Made by a program: the position numbers and the translations under genes
The notes under the pieces: generated by a model
What the model was told of the DNA's origin: nothing
Seen by the model: the letters and a program-made list of their open reading frames with translations, nothing else
The model's database searches: none
Shown: positions 9,295 through 18,790 of the stretch, one piece after another
How the letters are laid out: each line of letters opens with the position of its first letter
Position numbering within the stretch: the first letter of the stretch is position 1
From: Candidatus Goldiibacteriota bacterium
GTDB taxonomy: Bacteria > Oederibacteriota > PGYV01 > DSYL01
Reading direction: 5' to 3'
Assembly (NCBI GenBank): GCA_018000835.1
Contig: JAGNJD010000018.1
Coordinates: forward strand, 1-40,317
DNA: 40,317 nt

Positions 9295-9330
9295 AATTTT
9301 ATTTTACATTATGAAAAGGAGATATTATAT

Positions 9331-9849
9331 ATGAAAAAAAGAGACGTATATTATAGATGCAGTAATTTATTACCGCAGGGAATAACCACAACGATTCCGG
9401 ATAAATTTTTTTTGGTTGCAGGTCATTCAGAAGGCATTACCCCGCTCAATGCCTTTGATTCTGCTTTAATTGATGCAGGAATAGGGAATACAAATTTAAT
9501 GAAAATGTCTTCTATATTGCCTCCAAATTCAAAAAAAATACAGCCCATAAAATTACCTTTGGGCTCATTGGTGCCGCTTGCCTATGCGTCAAAGATAAGC
9601 TCCGTAACCGGTGAAATTATTTCAGCCGGCGTTGCCTGTGCTGTACCTATGGATAAAAATAAAAACGGATTAATTATGGAATATTCGGCACCGGGACATA
9701 AACATGAAATAGAAAAAATTGTCCGTCATATGGCAGAGGTCGGAATGAAAAACAGAGGATACAAAATAAAAACCATTTACAGCATTTCAACGCAGCATCC
9801 AGTAAAAAAAATAGGCGCGGTTTTTGCAGCCGTCGTTTTATGGTGGTAA
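9331..9849 (+). CDS. pdaD: Pyruvoyl-dependent arginine decarboxylase
   Basis: A 172-residue proenzyme that converts arginine to agmatine. Family members self-cleave at a Ser-Ser bond, and the new N-terminal serine becomes the pyruvoyl cofactor. The cleavage context MKMSSILPP is intact, with the bond predicted between S60 and S61. Length and the C-terminal GxVFAAVVLW block fit the family. This type is common in archaea and chlamydiae and scattered in bacteria; most bacteria use PLP enzymes instead. The next two genes encode spermidine synthase and agmatinase, which fixes the role as polyamine synthesis rather than acid resistance. It has its own consensus promoter. Confidence 0.93.
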   Translation: MKKRDVYYRCSNLLPQGITTTIPDKFFLVAGHSEGITPLNAFDSALIDAGIGNTNLMKMSSILPPNSKKIQPIKLPLGSLVPLAYASKISSVTGEIISAGVACAVPMDKNKNGLIMEYSAPGHKHEIEKIVRHMAEVGMKNRGYKIKTIYSISTQHPVKKIGAVFAAVVLWW

Positions 9850-9852
9850 ACG

Positions 9853-10695
9853 ATGAACAAAATTTCTTCAAAAAAATGGGCAACCGAAGTTTACAAAGAC
9901 ACTGCTTTATCCTATATGATAGATAAAAAGCTTTATGATAAAAAAAGTAAGTTCCAGCGCATAGAAATATATAAAACAAAAGAACATGGAAATCTTATGG
10001 CTTTAGATGGCTGTTTTATGCTTACGGAAAGGGAAGAATTTATTTATCATGAAATGATAGTTCATCTGCCGCTTTTTGCACATCCAAATCCGGAAAAGGT
10101 TCTGGTTATAGGCGGTGGTGATGGCGGGACCGTGAGAGAAGTTTTAAAGCATAAAACGGCAAAACAGGTTGATTTTGTTGAGATAGATGAAGCCGTTTAT
10201 AAAGTATCAAAAAAATATTTTAAAACTCTTACGAATGGATTGAAACAGGATGGCAGGGTAAATTTTTTATTTACTGATGGAATTAAATTTATAGAAAAAA
10301 CAAAGAAAAAATACGACGTCATTTTGATAGACTCAACTGACCCATCTAACATAAGTGGCGGACTTTTTACCGATGAATTTTATAGGAACGCCAAAAAATC
10401 GTTAAATAAAAATGGTATAATCGTTGCTCAAAGTGAGAATCCTTTTTTTGATGCAGACGTTATAAATAGATTACATAAAAGACTAAAGAAAATTTTTAAA
10501 ATTGTCCGTCTTTATCTTGCTTTTATTCCTACGTATCCATCCGGCTGCTGGAGTTTTACGTTTGTTTCTGATAATTTAATGCCAGAGATTATGAGAAATG
10601 AAAAAAGTAGAATTCCAGGATTAAAATACTATAACAAGGACGTTCATAAAGGTTCGTTGTTATTACCGGAATTTGTAAAAGGAATAATTAAATGA
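9853..10695 (+). CDS. speE: Polyamine aminopropyltransferase (spermidine synthase)
   Basis: A 280-residue cytoplasmic enzyme of normal length for SpeE. It transfers the aminopropyl group of decarboxylated S-adenosylmethionine to putrescine. Visible signatures are a substrate gate region YHEMIVH, the nucleotide-binding GGGDGG at 87-92, and DSTDPSN with catalytic aspartates D160 and D163. GGLFTDEFY follows as in SpeE. It starts three bases after the pdaD stop and ends in a 4-base ATGA overlap with the agmatinase gene. The aminopropyl donor needs SpeD, which is not in this window. Use of agmatine or another amine as acceptor cannot be excluded by sequence alone. Confidence 0.93.
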   Translation: MNKISSKKWATEVYKDTALSYMIDKKLYDKKSKFQRIEIYKTKEHGNLMALDGCFMLTEREEFIYHEMIVHLPLFAHPNPEKVLVIGGGDGGTVREVLKHKTAKQVDFVEIDEAVYKVSKKYFKTLTNGLKQDGRVNFLFTDGIKFIEKTKKKYDVILIDSTDPSNISGGLFTDEFYRNAKKSLNKNGIIVAQSENPFFDADVINRLHKRLKKIFKIVRLYLAFIPTYPSGCWSFTFVSDNLMPEIMRNEKSRIPGLKYYNKDVHKGSLLLPEFVKGIIK

Positions 10696-11549
10696 AATTT
10701 AAAAGTAAAATAAAATTCGTTGGTTCATCAACTGATTATAATAAATCACAATTTGTAATTTGCGGCATACCATATGACGTTACTTCTACGTTCAGACATG
10801 GTTCACAAAATGGGCCGGACATGATAAGATATTATTCCGGTTCTCTCGAAACGTTTTCACCGTTGCACGAAAAGGATATTACTGATTTTAATTTTGTTGA
10901 CGTCGGAGACATGATTTTTAAGAAAAAGAAACCTGTTGATGCAGTTAAAACTATTGAAAATTATGTTTCACCTTTTGTCAGAAAGAATAAAAAAGTCATT
11001 TATCTTGGTGGAGAACATCTTGTTACATTTCCTGTTGTTAAGAAATATCACGAAAAATATAAGGATTTAAAAGTTCTTTATTTTGATGCACATGCTGACA
11101 TGAGAATGGATTTTAACGGAAATAAATTATCGCATGCCACCGTTGCAAGAAGAATAGTAGACGTCATTGGAGTGAAAAATATTTATATGTTTGGAATCAG
11201 GTCTTTTGAAAGGAAAGAATACGGGTTTATCAGGAAAAACGGAATATTTTGTGTAGATAAACTTACAAAAATTAAGTCAATAATCAATAAAATAAAAAAT
11301 TATCCGGTTTATGTTTCACTTGATCTTGATGTATTTGATCCGTCGTGTTTATCAGGCGTCGGTAATCCGGAACCCGGCGGCATTTTTTATGATGATTTTG
11401 TAGAAATTTTACTACCATTATTTTCCAAAATTAAAAAAAATATTGTTTCACTTGACGTAGTTGAATTGATGTCAAAATATGATTTATCGGGGAACTCGGC
11501 TGTTTTTGCCTCAAAAATAATAAGAGAATTAATCTTAACTCTTATATAA
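10692..11549 (+). CDS. speB: Agmatinase (ureohydrolase family)
   Basis: A 285-residue ureohydrolase. All six manganese ligands are present: H109 in GGEHL, D132-H134-D136 in FDAHAD, and D211 and D213 in SLDLDVFDP. Agmatinase splits agmatine into putrescine and urea, which is what the neighbouring decarboxylase and aminopropyltransferase require. Arginase or guanidinobutyrase activity is possible for the family but less likely here. The start overlaps the speE stop (ATGA), and the YfhO-family gene begins one base after its stop. The three genes give a full route arginine, agmatine, putrescine, spermidine apart from the SAM decarboxylase. Confidence 0.92.
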   Translation: MKFKSKIKFVGSSTDYNKSQFVICGIPYDVTSTFRHGSQNGPDMIRYYSGSLETFSPLHEKDITDFNFVDVGDMIFKKKKPVDAVKTIENYVSPFVRKNKKVIYLGGEHLVTFPVVKKYHEKYKDLKVLYFDAHADMRMDFNGNKLSHATVARRIVDVIGVKNIYMFGIRSFERKEYGFIRKNGIFCVDKLTKIKSIINKIKNYPVYVSLDLDVFDPSCLSGVGNPEPGGIFYDDFVEILLPLFSKIKKNIVSLDVVELMSKYDLSGNSAVFASKIIRELILTLI

Positions 11550-11550
11550 G

Positions 11551-13899
11551 ATGAAAAAGAAGGATATATTTTTTATTTTGTCTTTTGCAATTATTTCATT
11601 TCTTGTTTTTTTACCACAGTACGTTTCAGATAAAATCATCGGTTGGCTTGACATGATTTATTATTTTATTCCTTTTAAGGAAATAATAGCAGAAAACATA
11701 AAAAATGGAATAATGCCGTTATGGAATCCTTACATCTATTGTGGTCAACCATTACTTGCAAATTTTCAGTCTGCAGTTTTTTATCCGCTAAACATTTTTT
11801 ATTATGCATTTCCTATTGATACGGCGTTTAAAATAAATACTTTCATAATTTATTTCATAATGTCTGTTTCCACTTACTTACTTTTCAGACAGATGGATTT
11901 GACCGAAGAAGCGGCATTTATATCGTCTTTTTTATTTTCATTTACTGCGTATATGACGATAAGAGCAGCGGAATGGGCGGATTTACATACCATTGCATGG
12001 ATGCCCGCAGCCATTTATTTTTCGAAATTATCATTAAACAGTAACCGTAAAATTGATGATTTCCTTACCATAATAGCATTAACAATGTCCTTACTTGCCG
12101 GTCATCCCCAGGTTTTCATATATATGTTTTTGTTATTTTCGTTTTTGTATTTTTACTGGGCAGGATTCAAAGGATATAAGAAATATCTCATATACGTTTT
12201 TTTCTTGTTTTTAATATCCGCCGTTCAGATTCTGCCGACCATGGAATTCATAAATTTTAGCAGCAGAACGTCAAAATATAAGATGTTTTATGACCTCCAT
12301 AGTAACATGTATATGAATTTCGGCCATCTTATACAGATTTTTTTTCCGTTTGTAAAAAAGTTTTTTTCCGAGGGAAGCATATTTATTAACTGGATGGCGT
12401 TGATAGACATCGGCATAATATCCCTGTTACTTGGTGGATTTGCAATTGTGAAAATGAAAGACGTAAAATTAAGAAACTTTCTTCTCGTATTATTTACTGT
12501 TTCATTATTTTTTTCTTTTTTAAATTCAATGCCATTTTATAAAAACGTTTATAACAAATTATTTTTTCTTCACTTTATCAGATATCCAGCCAAAATAAAC
12601 GTTATATTCTTTTTTGTTTTATGTTTTTTTGCAGGCATGGGTTTTGATTTATTATTCAATACGGACAATAAAAACAAATATAGATTTTTATGGTGCGTAA
12701 TAATTTTAAACATCGTTTTTATTTTTATTTATGTCTTTTTATATTATGACAAACTTAACATAATTAAATTTTATATAAAACATTTCGCACCGGAAAGCGA
12801 TCTTAGTAAAATTATTGCAAGTATTCGTAATTACGACGTTTTTTTAAACGAAGCTTCAAAATATCTAATTATGTTGTTTTTGTTTATGGCTGTTTTATAT
12901 TTTATTATTCAAAGAGATAAAAATAATTTTGTTGTAAAAGTAATGTTGATTGCTTTGATTGTTATAAACGTTTATGTCTTTAACAAACCCAATTATGGCA
13001 ATTACGTAAAATATGATAATTTTAATGGCGAAACAAGAATAAGTAAATTTTTAAAAAGTCGTAACGATATTAATAATAAAAGAATACTTGCCCCCTTAAT
13101 GACCATGAATTATAGTAACATTATGAAAAAAAAACATATTACTGTTGATGAAAAATACGATTACATAAGAAGTAAATTACAACCAAACGTTCCTATGTTT
13201 TACAGGTTTTATAACATGGATGGTTTTGATTCGTTAATAATTGCAAGCATTTATGATTTTGTTATTCAAATTAATAAATATAAAGCACCATGGGATAACA
13301 GCATGTTTTCATTATTTTCTACAAAGTATATAGTTGCAATTAGTGAAATTCATGGAAAAACAATAAAAAAGGTTTTTTTTGACGACGTTCATAATATGTA
13401 TTTATATGAAAAAAAGGACGTCCCGGACGTTGTTTATTTTGTCCCGTTAAAATACGCAATTTACGTAAATAACGATGACGAAAAGTTTAATGAATTATAT
13501 AACAAACAATATGAATATGATAAAAAAATAACGATAGATGTAAAATATAAGGATAAATTTAACAAATACAAGGATAAAAAATCAGAAGAAAAAAAAGCAA
13601 AAATTTCGTTTAAAAGAAACGGACTTAATAATTTATGTGTTGATATTAATAATTCTGTTAATGGTTTTCTCGTAGTTTCAGAAAATTTTTATCCAGGATG
13701 GATAGTAAAAGTGAATGGCGTAAAAAAAGAAATAATAAAAGTCAACGGTTTTTTAAAAGGAATATTTATGGAACAGGGCAAAAACGTCGTAGAACTTCAA
13801 TATAAACCTGTTATTTTATTCATAGGTTATGTAATGTCCTTAACGGCATTTTTAATATTGTTTATAATTTTTTTCAGGAGAAAAAATGAAAAAAAATAG
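11551..13899 (+). CDS. YfhO-family polytopic membrane protein
   Basis: A 782-residue protein with roughly a dozen hydrophobic segments, a large soluble region around 500-750 and a last membrane helix near 755-775. The early block MPLWNPYIYCGQPLLANFQS followed by FYPLN is typical of the YfhO family, GT-C-fold proteins linked to glycosyl transfer from lipid-linked sugars onto cell-surface polymers. The FLVVSENFYPGWIVKVNG stretch near the end is also a family feature. The start lies one base after speB, and the end overlaps the next membrane protein by 14 bases. Sugar and acceptor are unknown. Several lysine-rich runs follow the general AT bias. Confidence 0.85.
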   Translation: MKKKDIFFILSFAIISFLVFLPQYVSDKIIGWLDMIYYFIPFKEIIAENIKNGIMPLWNPYIYCGQPLLANFQSAVFYPLNIFYYAFPIDTAFKINTFIIYFIMSVSTYLLFRQMDLTEEAAFISSFLFSFTAYMTIRAAEWADLHTIAWMPAAIYFSKLSLNSNRKIDDFLTIIALTMSLLAGHPQVFIYMFLLFSFLYFYWAGFKGYKKYLIYVFFLFLISAVQILPTMEFINFSSRTSKYKMFYDLHSNMYMNFGHLIQIFFPFVKKFFSEGSIFINWMALIDIGIISLLLGGFAIVKMKDVKLRNFLLVLFTVSLFFSFLNSMPFYKNVYNKLFFLHFIRYPAKINVIFFFVLCFFAGMGFDLLFNTDNKNKYRFLWCVIILNIVFIFIYVFLYYDKLNIIKFYIKHFAPESDLSKIIASIRNYDVFLNEASKYLIMLFLFMAVLYFIIQRDKNNFVVKVMLIALIVINVYVFNKPNYGNYVKYDNFNGETRISKFLKSRNDINNKRILAPLMTMNYSNIMKKKHITVDEKYDYIRSKLQPNVPMFYRFYNMDGFDSLIIASIYDFVIQINKYKAPWDNSMFSLFSTKYIVAISEIHGKTIKKVFFDDVHNMYLYEKKDVPDVVYFVPLKYAIYVNNDDEKFNELYNKQYEYDKKITIDVKYKDKFNKYKDKKSEEKKAKISFKRNGLNNLCVDINNSVNGFLVVSENFYPGWIVKVNGVKKEIIKVNGFLKGIFMEQGKNVVELQYKPVILFIGYVMSLTAFLILFIIFFRRKNEKK

Positions 13900-15853
13900 A
13901 TATTTTTTATTTTTATTTTTATTTTTTATTACATTTATAATTATTTATTTATTTTCTGTTTCTCCTGCCTATAATTCCGACGACAGTCCTGAAACCACGC
14001 TTGCTTTTTATTCGCTTGGAATCCAGCATCCGCCCGGATATCCTTTAAATACCTTAATCGGCAAATTATTTACCTTTATACCGCTCGGCAGTCTGATGTT
14101 TAGGGCAAATTTGATGGCAGTTTTTTTTAACATTTTAACAGGTTTTTTATTGTTTCTAATAATGTACCGGTTTATTGTTGATTCCCAAAACAATTTTGTT
14201 AGATTATTCATTTCAATAACGGGAGTTATTTTTTTCCTTTTTTCAATAAGCGTATGGCGACAGGGGATATCTGCAAAAGGTTCAATATATGCCTTAAATT
14301 CATTTTTTACCTGTCTTGCAATTTATTCTGTCTTAAACGTCAAATCCAACGTTAAATATTTCTATTTTTTTTGTTTTATTTATGGACTTGGGATGTGTAA
14401 TCACTGGACAAGTATGATAGTTATTTTACCGGCGTTTATATTGTTTTTTTATATGGAATATAAAAACATTAAGATTAAAAACATTTTATATGGTTTAATA
14501 TTTTTTATTGTAGGATTGTCGGTCTATGCTTTCGTTTTTTTAAGAAGCCAAACTTTTCCTATATATGCATGGGGTGATACGAAAACAATAAAGGATTTTA
14601 TGTGGTTAATCAGCAGAGCACAGTATGCAGGCATAGAAACAAAACATAATTTTTCAGACACTATAAACCTTTTAACTTATTATTTAAAGCATTTTACGCT
14701 GAATGAATATAAATTTTTTGGTTTGCTGTTCATCCCGGGCGCATATTTTTTATTTAAGGAGAAAAGAAACGTTTCAGTTTTGTTTCTTCTTTCGTATTTA
14801 CTGCTTACGTTTAGCGTAGTAAGTTTTGCAACTCCACCGGAAAATACCCAGTGGTTAATAAAACCTTATCTTGCTTCTGCCAATATATATATTTCAATTT
14901 TTCTTTGTTATTTTATTTTTTATTTGATGAATAAACTAAAAGGATTATCCGAATATTTGTTTTTAATAATAACCTTTATTGGTTCATGTATTTTTTTATT
15001 TTTCAGTAACCCGGGTTATTCTAGATATTTTATCGGTTATGACTATTCAAAAAACATGACAAAAAATATTTGTTGTAATTCAATTTTAATGGCAGAAGGA
15101 GACATGAATATAGGTGCGGCATTGTACGAAACTCTTGTTAACAAATCTAATTTTGTCCCTTTGATTCCTGTTGTCATTCAATATGACTGGTATAAAAATC
15201 AGTTAAATAGAAATTTTAAAGGCAGATTTAATTTACCCCCGGATAATCCTGACATGAAGCAATACATTGAATCAATAATTTATTATAATCGCGATAAAAA
15301 TATTTATTATACAAACGTAGCAACTTCACAATGGGTAAAAGATTTAAAATCCTATCCTTACGGCGTTTTTTATAAAATTACGAATGACGAAAAAGTAATT
15401 GTAAGCGATTTTTATTACCAAACCGGTTCTTTTCGCGGAAAAATAGACAAAACGTCAAAATACGACGAATTTACGCAACGGCTTGTATTTGACAATTATG
15501 CAACGGGTTATTTTGCACTTGGTGAAATATTAAGAAACCGGAGTAAACTTATTGAAGCCATAAAGTATTTTAATTATGGACTGTTATTTCAGCAAAACAG
15601 CTCTGCTTACATAAATCTTGGACTTGTTTATTATCAGTTAAATAATCTTGATATGGCAGAAAATTCATGGAAAACGGCGTTAAAAATAGACCCCAAAAAT
15701 TCAATTGCTTATTCAAATATGGCGTTTATTTACATTGCAAGAAATGATATAATTGATGCAAAAAAGATGATAGAAAAAGCACTTTTATATAACCCAAATA
15801 ATCAGACAGCATTAAATTTAAAACAAAAATTGGACGTGCGGTTTAATAAATGA
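13886..15853 (+). CDS. DUF2723-family membrane protein with C-terminal TPR repeats
   Basis: A 655-residue protein. Its N-terminal two thirds are polytopic, and the opening YNSDDSPETTLAFYSLGIQHPPGYPLNT matches DUF2723, a family related to protein O-mannosyltransferases (the D and PGYP motifs are characteristic; quoted sequence is split by segment). The final about 110 residues form two to three TPR units (ALGEILRNRSKLIEAIKYF, then SAYINLGLVYYQLNNLD, then SIAYSNMAFIYIARNDI). AGGAG precedes the ATG, which lies inside the previous gene. The next gene, GH16, starts in its ATGA stop overlap. A role in glycosylating secreted proteins or surface polymers is inferred from family, not shown. Confidence 0.85.
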   Translation: MKKNRYFLFLFLFFITFIIIYLFSVSPAYNSDDSPETTLAFYSLGIQHPPGYPLNTLIGKLFTFIPLGSLMFRANLMAVFFNILTGFLLFLIMYRFIVDSQNNFVRLFISITGVIFFLFSISVWRQGISAKGSIYALNSFFTCLAIYSVLNVKSNVKYFYFFCFIYGLGMCNHWTSMIVILPAFILFFYMEYKNIKIKNILYGLIFFIVGLSVYAFVFLRSQTFPIYAWGDTKTIKDFMWLISRAQYAGIETKHNFSDTINLLTYYLKHFTLNEYKFFGLLFIPGAYFLFKEKRNVSVLFLLSYLLLTFSVVSFATPPENTQWLIKPYLASANIYISIFLCYFIFYLMNKLKGLSEYLFLIITFIGSCIFLFFSNPGYSRYFIGYDYSKNMTKNICCNSILMAEGDMNIGAALYETLVNKSNFVPLIPVVIQYDWYKNQLNRNFKGRFNLPPDNPDMKQYIESIIYYNRDKNIYYTNVATSQWVKDLKSYPYGVFYKITNDEKVIVSDFYYQTGSFRGKIDKTSKYDEFTQRLVFDNYATGYFALGEILRNRSKLIEAIKYFNYGLLFQQNSSAYINLGLVYYQLNNLDMAENSWKTALKIDPKNSIAYSNMAFIYIARNDIIDAKKMIEKALLYNPNNQTALNLKQKLDVRFNK

Positions 15854-16677
15854 CAAAGGCCAAAAAATTTTTCTTAATTATGATTATTTTAGTGCAGGTT
15901 TTTATAAGTTGTAAAAGGAAATCAACGCAAATAGACGAAAACGCTCAACCGACACCCGTAAAAACGTGGCAGATTATATGGCAGGACGAGTTTAACGACG
16001 GTAATATTAATTCAAATAACTGGAATTTTGATGTTGGTTCTTTATATGGGGGCTGGGGTAACAATGAACTTGAATATTATACTTCAAGGACTATAAATGT
16101 TTATGTTGAAAATGAAAATCTCATTATTCAGGTATTAAAAGAAGATTATAACGGATTTTATTATACGTCCGCACGAATGAAGAGTATTAATAAAAAATAT
16201 TTTAAATACGGCAAAGTAGAAGCAAGAATTAAACTGCCTTATGGTCAGGGAATCTGGCCTGCATTCTGGATGATGGGGCAGTCCGGCAGTTGGCCATCCT
16301 GTGGAGAAATTGACGTAATGGAAATGATAGGCGGAGGAAATGGCAGGGATAATAAATGTTATGGAACTGCACATTGGGATGACAATGGGCATAAGCAATC
16401 CGGCGGAAACTTTAGTTTAACGTGGCCAGAGAGATTTGCCGACGATTATCATGTTTTTGGCATTGAATGGAATGAAGAAAAGATAAAATGGTTCCTTGAC
16501 GGAACGCAATATTACGAAATTGACATTACACATACATCAATGTCGGAATTTCATCAGGAATTTTACATTTTATTAAATGTCGCTGTCGGCGGCAATTGGC
16601 CGGGTTCGCCTGATGATACGACTATTTTTCCCCAGAAAATGTATATTGACTGGATAAGATGGTATCAGTGGATTTAG
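15850..16677 (+). CDS. Lipoprotein GH16 beta-glucanase (laminarinase-like)
   Basis: A 275-residue secreted lipoprotein: hydrophobic leader, lipobox VFISC (C21), then a GH16 jelly roll from about residue 40 to the end. The catalytic motif is GEIDVMEMIGG, with nucleophile E153, D155 and acid/base E158. The extra methionine gives the beta-bulge form typical of laminarinases and related endo-1,3-beta-glucanases, rather than the EIDIEF of lichenases. Upstream WPAFWMMG and downstream YHVFGIEWNEEKIKWFLDG are also family blocks. It is predicted to cleave beta-1,3-glucan at the cell surface. It is the last gene of the polyamine/YfhO operon by overlap, although a functional link is unclear. Confidence 0.93.
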   Translation: MTKAKKFFLIMIILVQVFISCKRKSTQIDENAQPTPVKTWQIIWQDEFNDGNINSNNWNFDVGSLYGGWGNNELEYYTSRTINVYVENENLIIQVLKEDYNGFYYTSARMKSINKKYFKYGKVEARIKLPYGQGIWPAFWMMGQSGSWPSCGEIDVMEMIGGGNGRDNKCYGTAHWDDNGHKQSGGNFSLTWPERFADDYHVFGIEWNEEKIKWFLDGTQYYEIDITHTSMSEFHQEFYILLNVAVGGNWPGSPDDTTIFPQKMYIDWIRWYQWI

Positions 16678-16798
16678 TGTTGCATTAAATATCCTGATAT
16701 GCAATAATGTTTAGTACAATTATCAGCAAATTATCTGTTTTTACAAAAAATTATGATTAACATTATTAAAGACAGATATAATCAGGAGGCGATATGAT

Positions 16799-17671
16799 AT
16801 GAAAAAAAATTTAATTTTTTTTATTATTTTTATTTTATTTGTTTTTAGCTGCGCCACCATAAAAAAATCCCCATGGCAGTTATCCGGAAACGATTATTCT
16901 GTATATATCCCCGAAAAAATTTATAGTTTTGAAGAAGCCGCGGCTAATTTACAAAACGTCCAGTCAGAATTGTGGATAAATGGCCATCAGCCAACGGACA
17001 TTTTTGTTGATAAATATTCTTTTAAAGCAAAATTAAAATGGACCGAAACGTATAGTCAGACAGATTACGTGCCTTCTTATGGCGGTTTTTTTATCGGGTG
17101 GAACTATGTCCCGACTTATAGCGGGACGTATCAGACGTCTTATTCAAACGTCCAGAAAGAAGACACAATAATATTAACTTTTAAGGATATTTATGACATA
17201 ATATTAGGCAATAATTATTTATACGTAAATTTAAATACCGGTAAAACGTTGTCTTTTTATATGACAAACAGAAATTTTGTTCAAAAAATGGCAGATTCAA
17301 TTTATTCAATATTATTATTTCACGACATAAAATTATCACCAATAATCGGATTTTCTTATTCAGAAACGAGTGATGAAGAGAAATTAAATTACATAAATAA
17401 AAAATCAAAAATAGTTTATGTTGCAAGTGTTTTAAATAACAGCCCGGCTAAACTTGCGGGGTTATCCCAAAATGACGTCATACTTGAAATAAACGACCAG
17501 AAAATAACGGACATAAACCATTGTTCGGAAATTTTTGTAAATGCATTAAATGATTATTTAAAGGATAATAATAAAATTATCAAAATTAAGGTTTTTCATT
17601 TTGATGAGGATAAGAATAAATTAATAAATTGGGAAGAACGTCTTATAAAATTAAAACCGGCATTGCGATAA
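16799..17671 (+). CDS. Lipoprotein with C-terminal PDZ domain
   Basis: A 290-residue lipoprotein: lipobox FVFSC (C18), an unassigned domain (about 30-190) with a Tyr/Gly-rich loop near 85-115, and a PDZ domain at about 195-285 (YVASVLNNSPAKLAGLSQNDVILEINDQ). No protease residues are visible, so it is not a DegP- or CtpA-type protease. PDZ domains bind protein C-termini or exposed peptides in the envelope. AGGAGG nine bases before the ATG fixes the start. Ten bases separate its stop from the next gene, whose product is also exported; the two may work together. Function is unknown. Confidence 0.75.
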   Translation: MKKNLIFFIIFILFVFSCATIKKSPWQLSGNDYSVYIPEKIYSFEEAAANLQNVQSELWINGHQPTDIFVDKYSFKAKLKWTETYSQTDYVPSYGGFFIGWNYVPTYSGTYQTSYSNVQKEDTIILTFKDIYDIILGNNYLYVNLNTGKTLSFYMTNRNFVQKMADSIYSILLFHDIKLSPIIGFSYSETSDEEKLNYINKKSKIVYVASVLNNSPAKLAGLSQNDVILEINDQKITDINHCSEIFVNALNDYLKDNNKIIKIKVFHFDEDKNKLINWEERLIKLKPALR

Positions 17672-17681
17672 GGAGGATACA

Positions 17682-18680
17682 TTGAGCAGAATAATTAAAT
17701 TTCTAATATACTTTTTTGTTTTCTCAGGTTTCATTTCAATATATGCTGAAGACGTAAACATAATTATGAAAGATGGCAAAGTCATTCAGGCAGAATTACT
17801 TGGCAAAACCGAAGCAAAAATATTCATAAAAGATACGGAAGGTAATGCAAAAGAAATAATGTTAAAAAATATAAAACATGTTTTTAATTCAAAAACTGGT
17901 GAAAAAATTGAATTTGAAATTAAAGCAAAGGATACAGAGACAACGACAGGAATCAAACCCGTTACAAATATACAAAGCAGCAAGGCATTATATAAAATAC
18001 CGGAACAGGAAAAATACGTTGTCCTTGATAAAGGCACGTTAAAGCCCAAAGTAGACGTTTTTAAACGCACGGGCAAATTCAGTTATCTTGATTTTGACAT
18101 GCTTTATTTTGAATGGTATCCTTCGCTTGGAGATTCTCTTTCTGATTTTGGTTCAATTCAACAGGGGGAATTATTTGACGGGGTACTGGGAATCCGGTCA
18201 ATAGGAACCGGATTGGCATATTTTTTACGGCCTTTTGATTTCATTGCAATCGCCCCTTATTATCGCGTTGAATGGTGGTTTAGTGCAGCGGTTACGGATA
18301 AGGGATATACCATTGATTTGCCACAGTCATCGGCCGGTTTTTGCACCAAACTGATATTTTATTCAGAATTAATGCATGGTTACGAAAATGACATTTATTT
18401 AATGATTCAAACAGGTTTTCGTTCTCTCGGCAATTGGTTTGACGCTGCACAAATTTTAACCCCGGATAATTCGGAAGTTGGTCTATCTTCTTTTACATTT
18501 GATCTCGGATTTTTTATTGGGATTGCAGTAGATATGCTTGATTTAAAAATTGGATACAGATTTTGTAAATATACGGACATAACGATTACAAATGAAAGCA
18601 AGTTGCCTTCGTCTTCACTGCCGCTTGAAATTGACATGAGCGGCATTTTTGCATCCCTTGGCGTAAAAATAGAAATATAA
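17682..18680 (+). CDS. Secreted protein, probable outer-membrane beta-barrel
   Basis: A 332-residue exported protein that I do not recognise. Translation starts at a TTG five bases after AGGAGG. A signal peptide (about 1-23, cleaved after YAE or nearby) is followed by a small beta domain, DVNIIMKDGKVIQAELLGK, that looks like a surface-localised SH3- or LSm-like fold. A longer region rich in alternating aromatic and polar residues follows (about 115-332), consistent with a small barrel and ending in a hydrophobic strand, ASLGVKIEI. No catalytic motif is seen. It is probably cotranscribed with the PDZ lipoprotein. Confidence 0.6.
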   Translation: MSRIIKFLIYFFVFSGFISIYAEDVNIIMKDGKVIQAELLGKTEAKIFIKDTEGNAKEIMLKNIKHVFNSKTGEKIEFEIKAKDTETTTGIKPVTNIQSSKALYKIPEQEKYVVLDKGTLKPKVDVFKRTGKFSYLDFDMLYFEWYPSLGDSLSDFGSIQQGELFDGVLGIRSIGTGLAYFLRPFDFIAIAPYYRVEWWFSAAVTDKGYTIDLPQSSAGFCTKLIFYSELMHGYENDIYLMIQTGFRSLGNWFDAAQILTPDNSEVGLSSFTFDLGFFIGIAVDMLDLKIGYRFCKYTDITITNESKLPSSSLPLEIDMSGIFASLGVKIEI

Positions 18681-18756
18681 ATAAAACAAAGTTATTTAAT
18701 GAAAAGTGTTCAAAAAAACTTTTAATTATAAAATTTTAATTTTATTTTTATTATGT

Positions 18757-18762
18757 TATAAT
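18757..18762 (+). promoter_or_regulatory. Extended -10 promoter for the adenylate cyclase gene
   Basis: TGTTATAAT (18754-18762) combines a perfect TATAAT with the upstream TG of extended -10 promoters. The -35 region (18734-18739) is only weakly matched, which is normal for this class. It lies about 29 bases before the preferred start. Confidence 0.55.
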
Positions 18763-18790
18763 TCTAACATTCTAGCAACAGGTGAATAAT

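Noticed and set aside
16777..16782. TATAAT just before the PDZ lipoprotein gene
   Set aside because: It ends two bases before the AGGAGG ribosome site, so a transcript from it would start after or within the site. It is not a sensible promoter for this gene.
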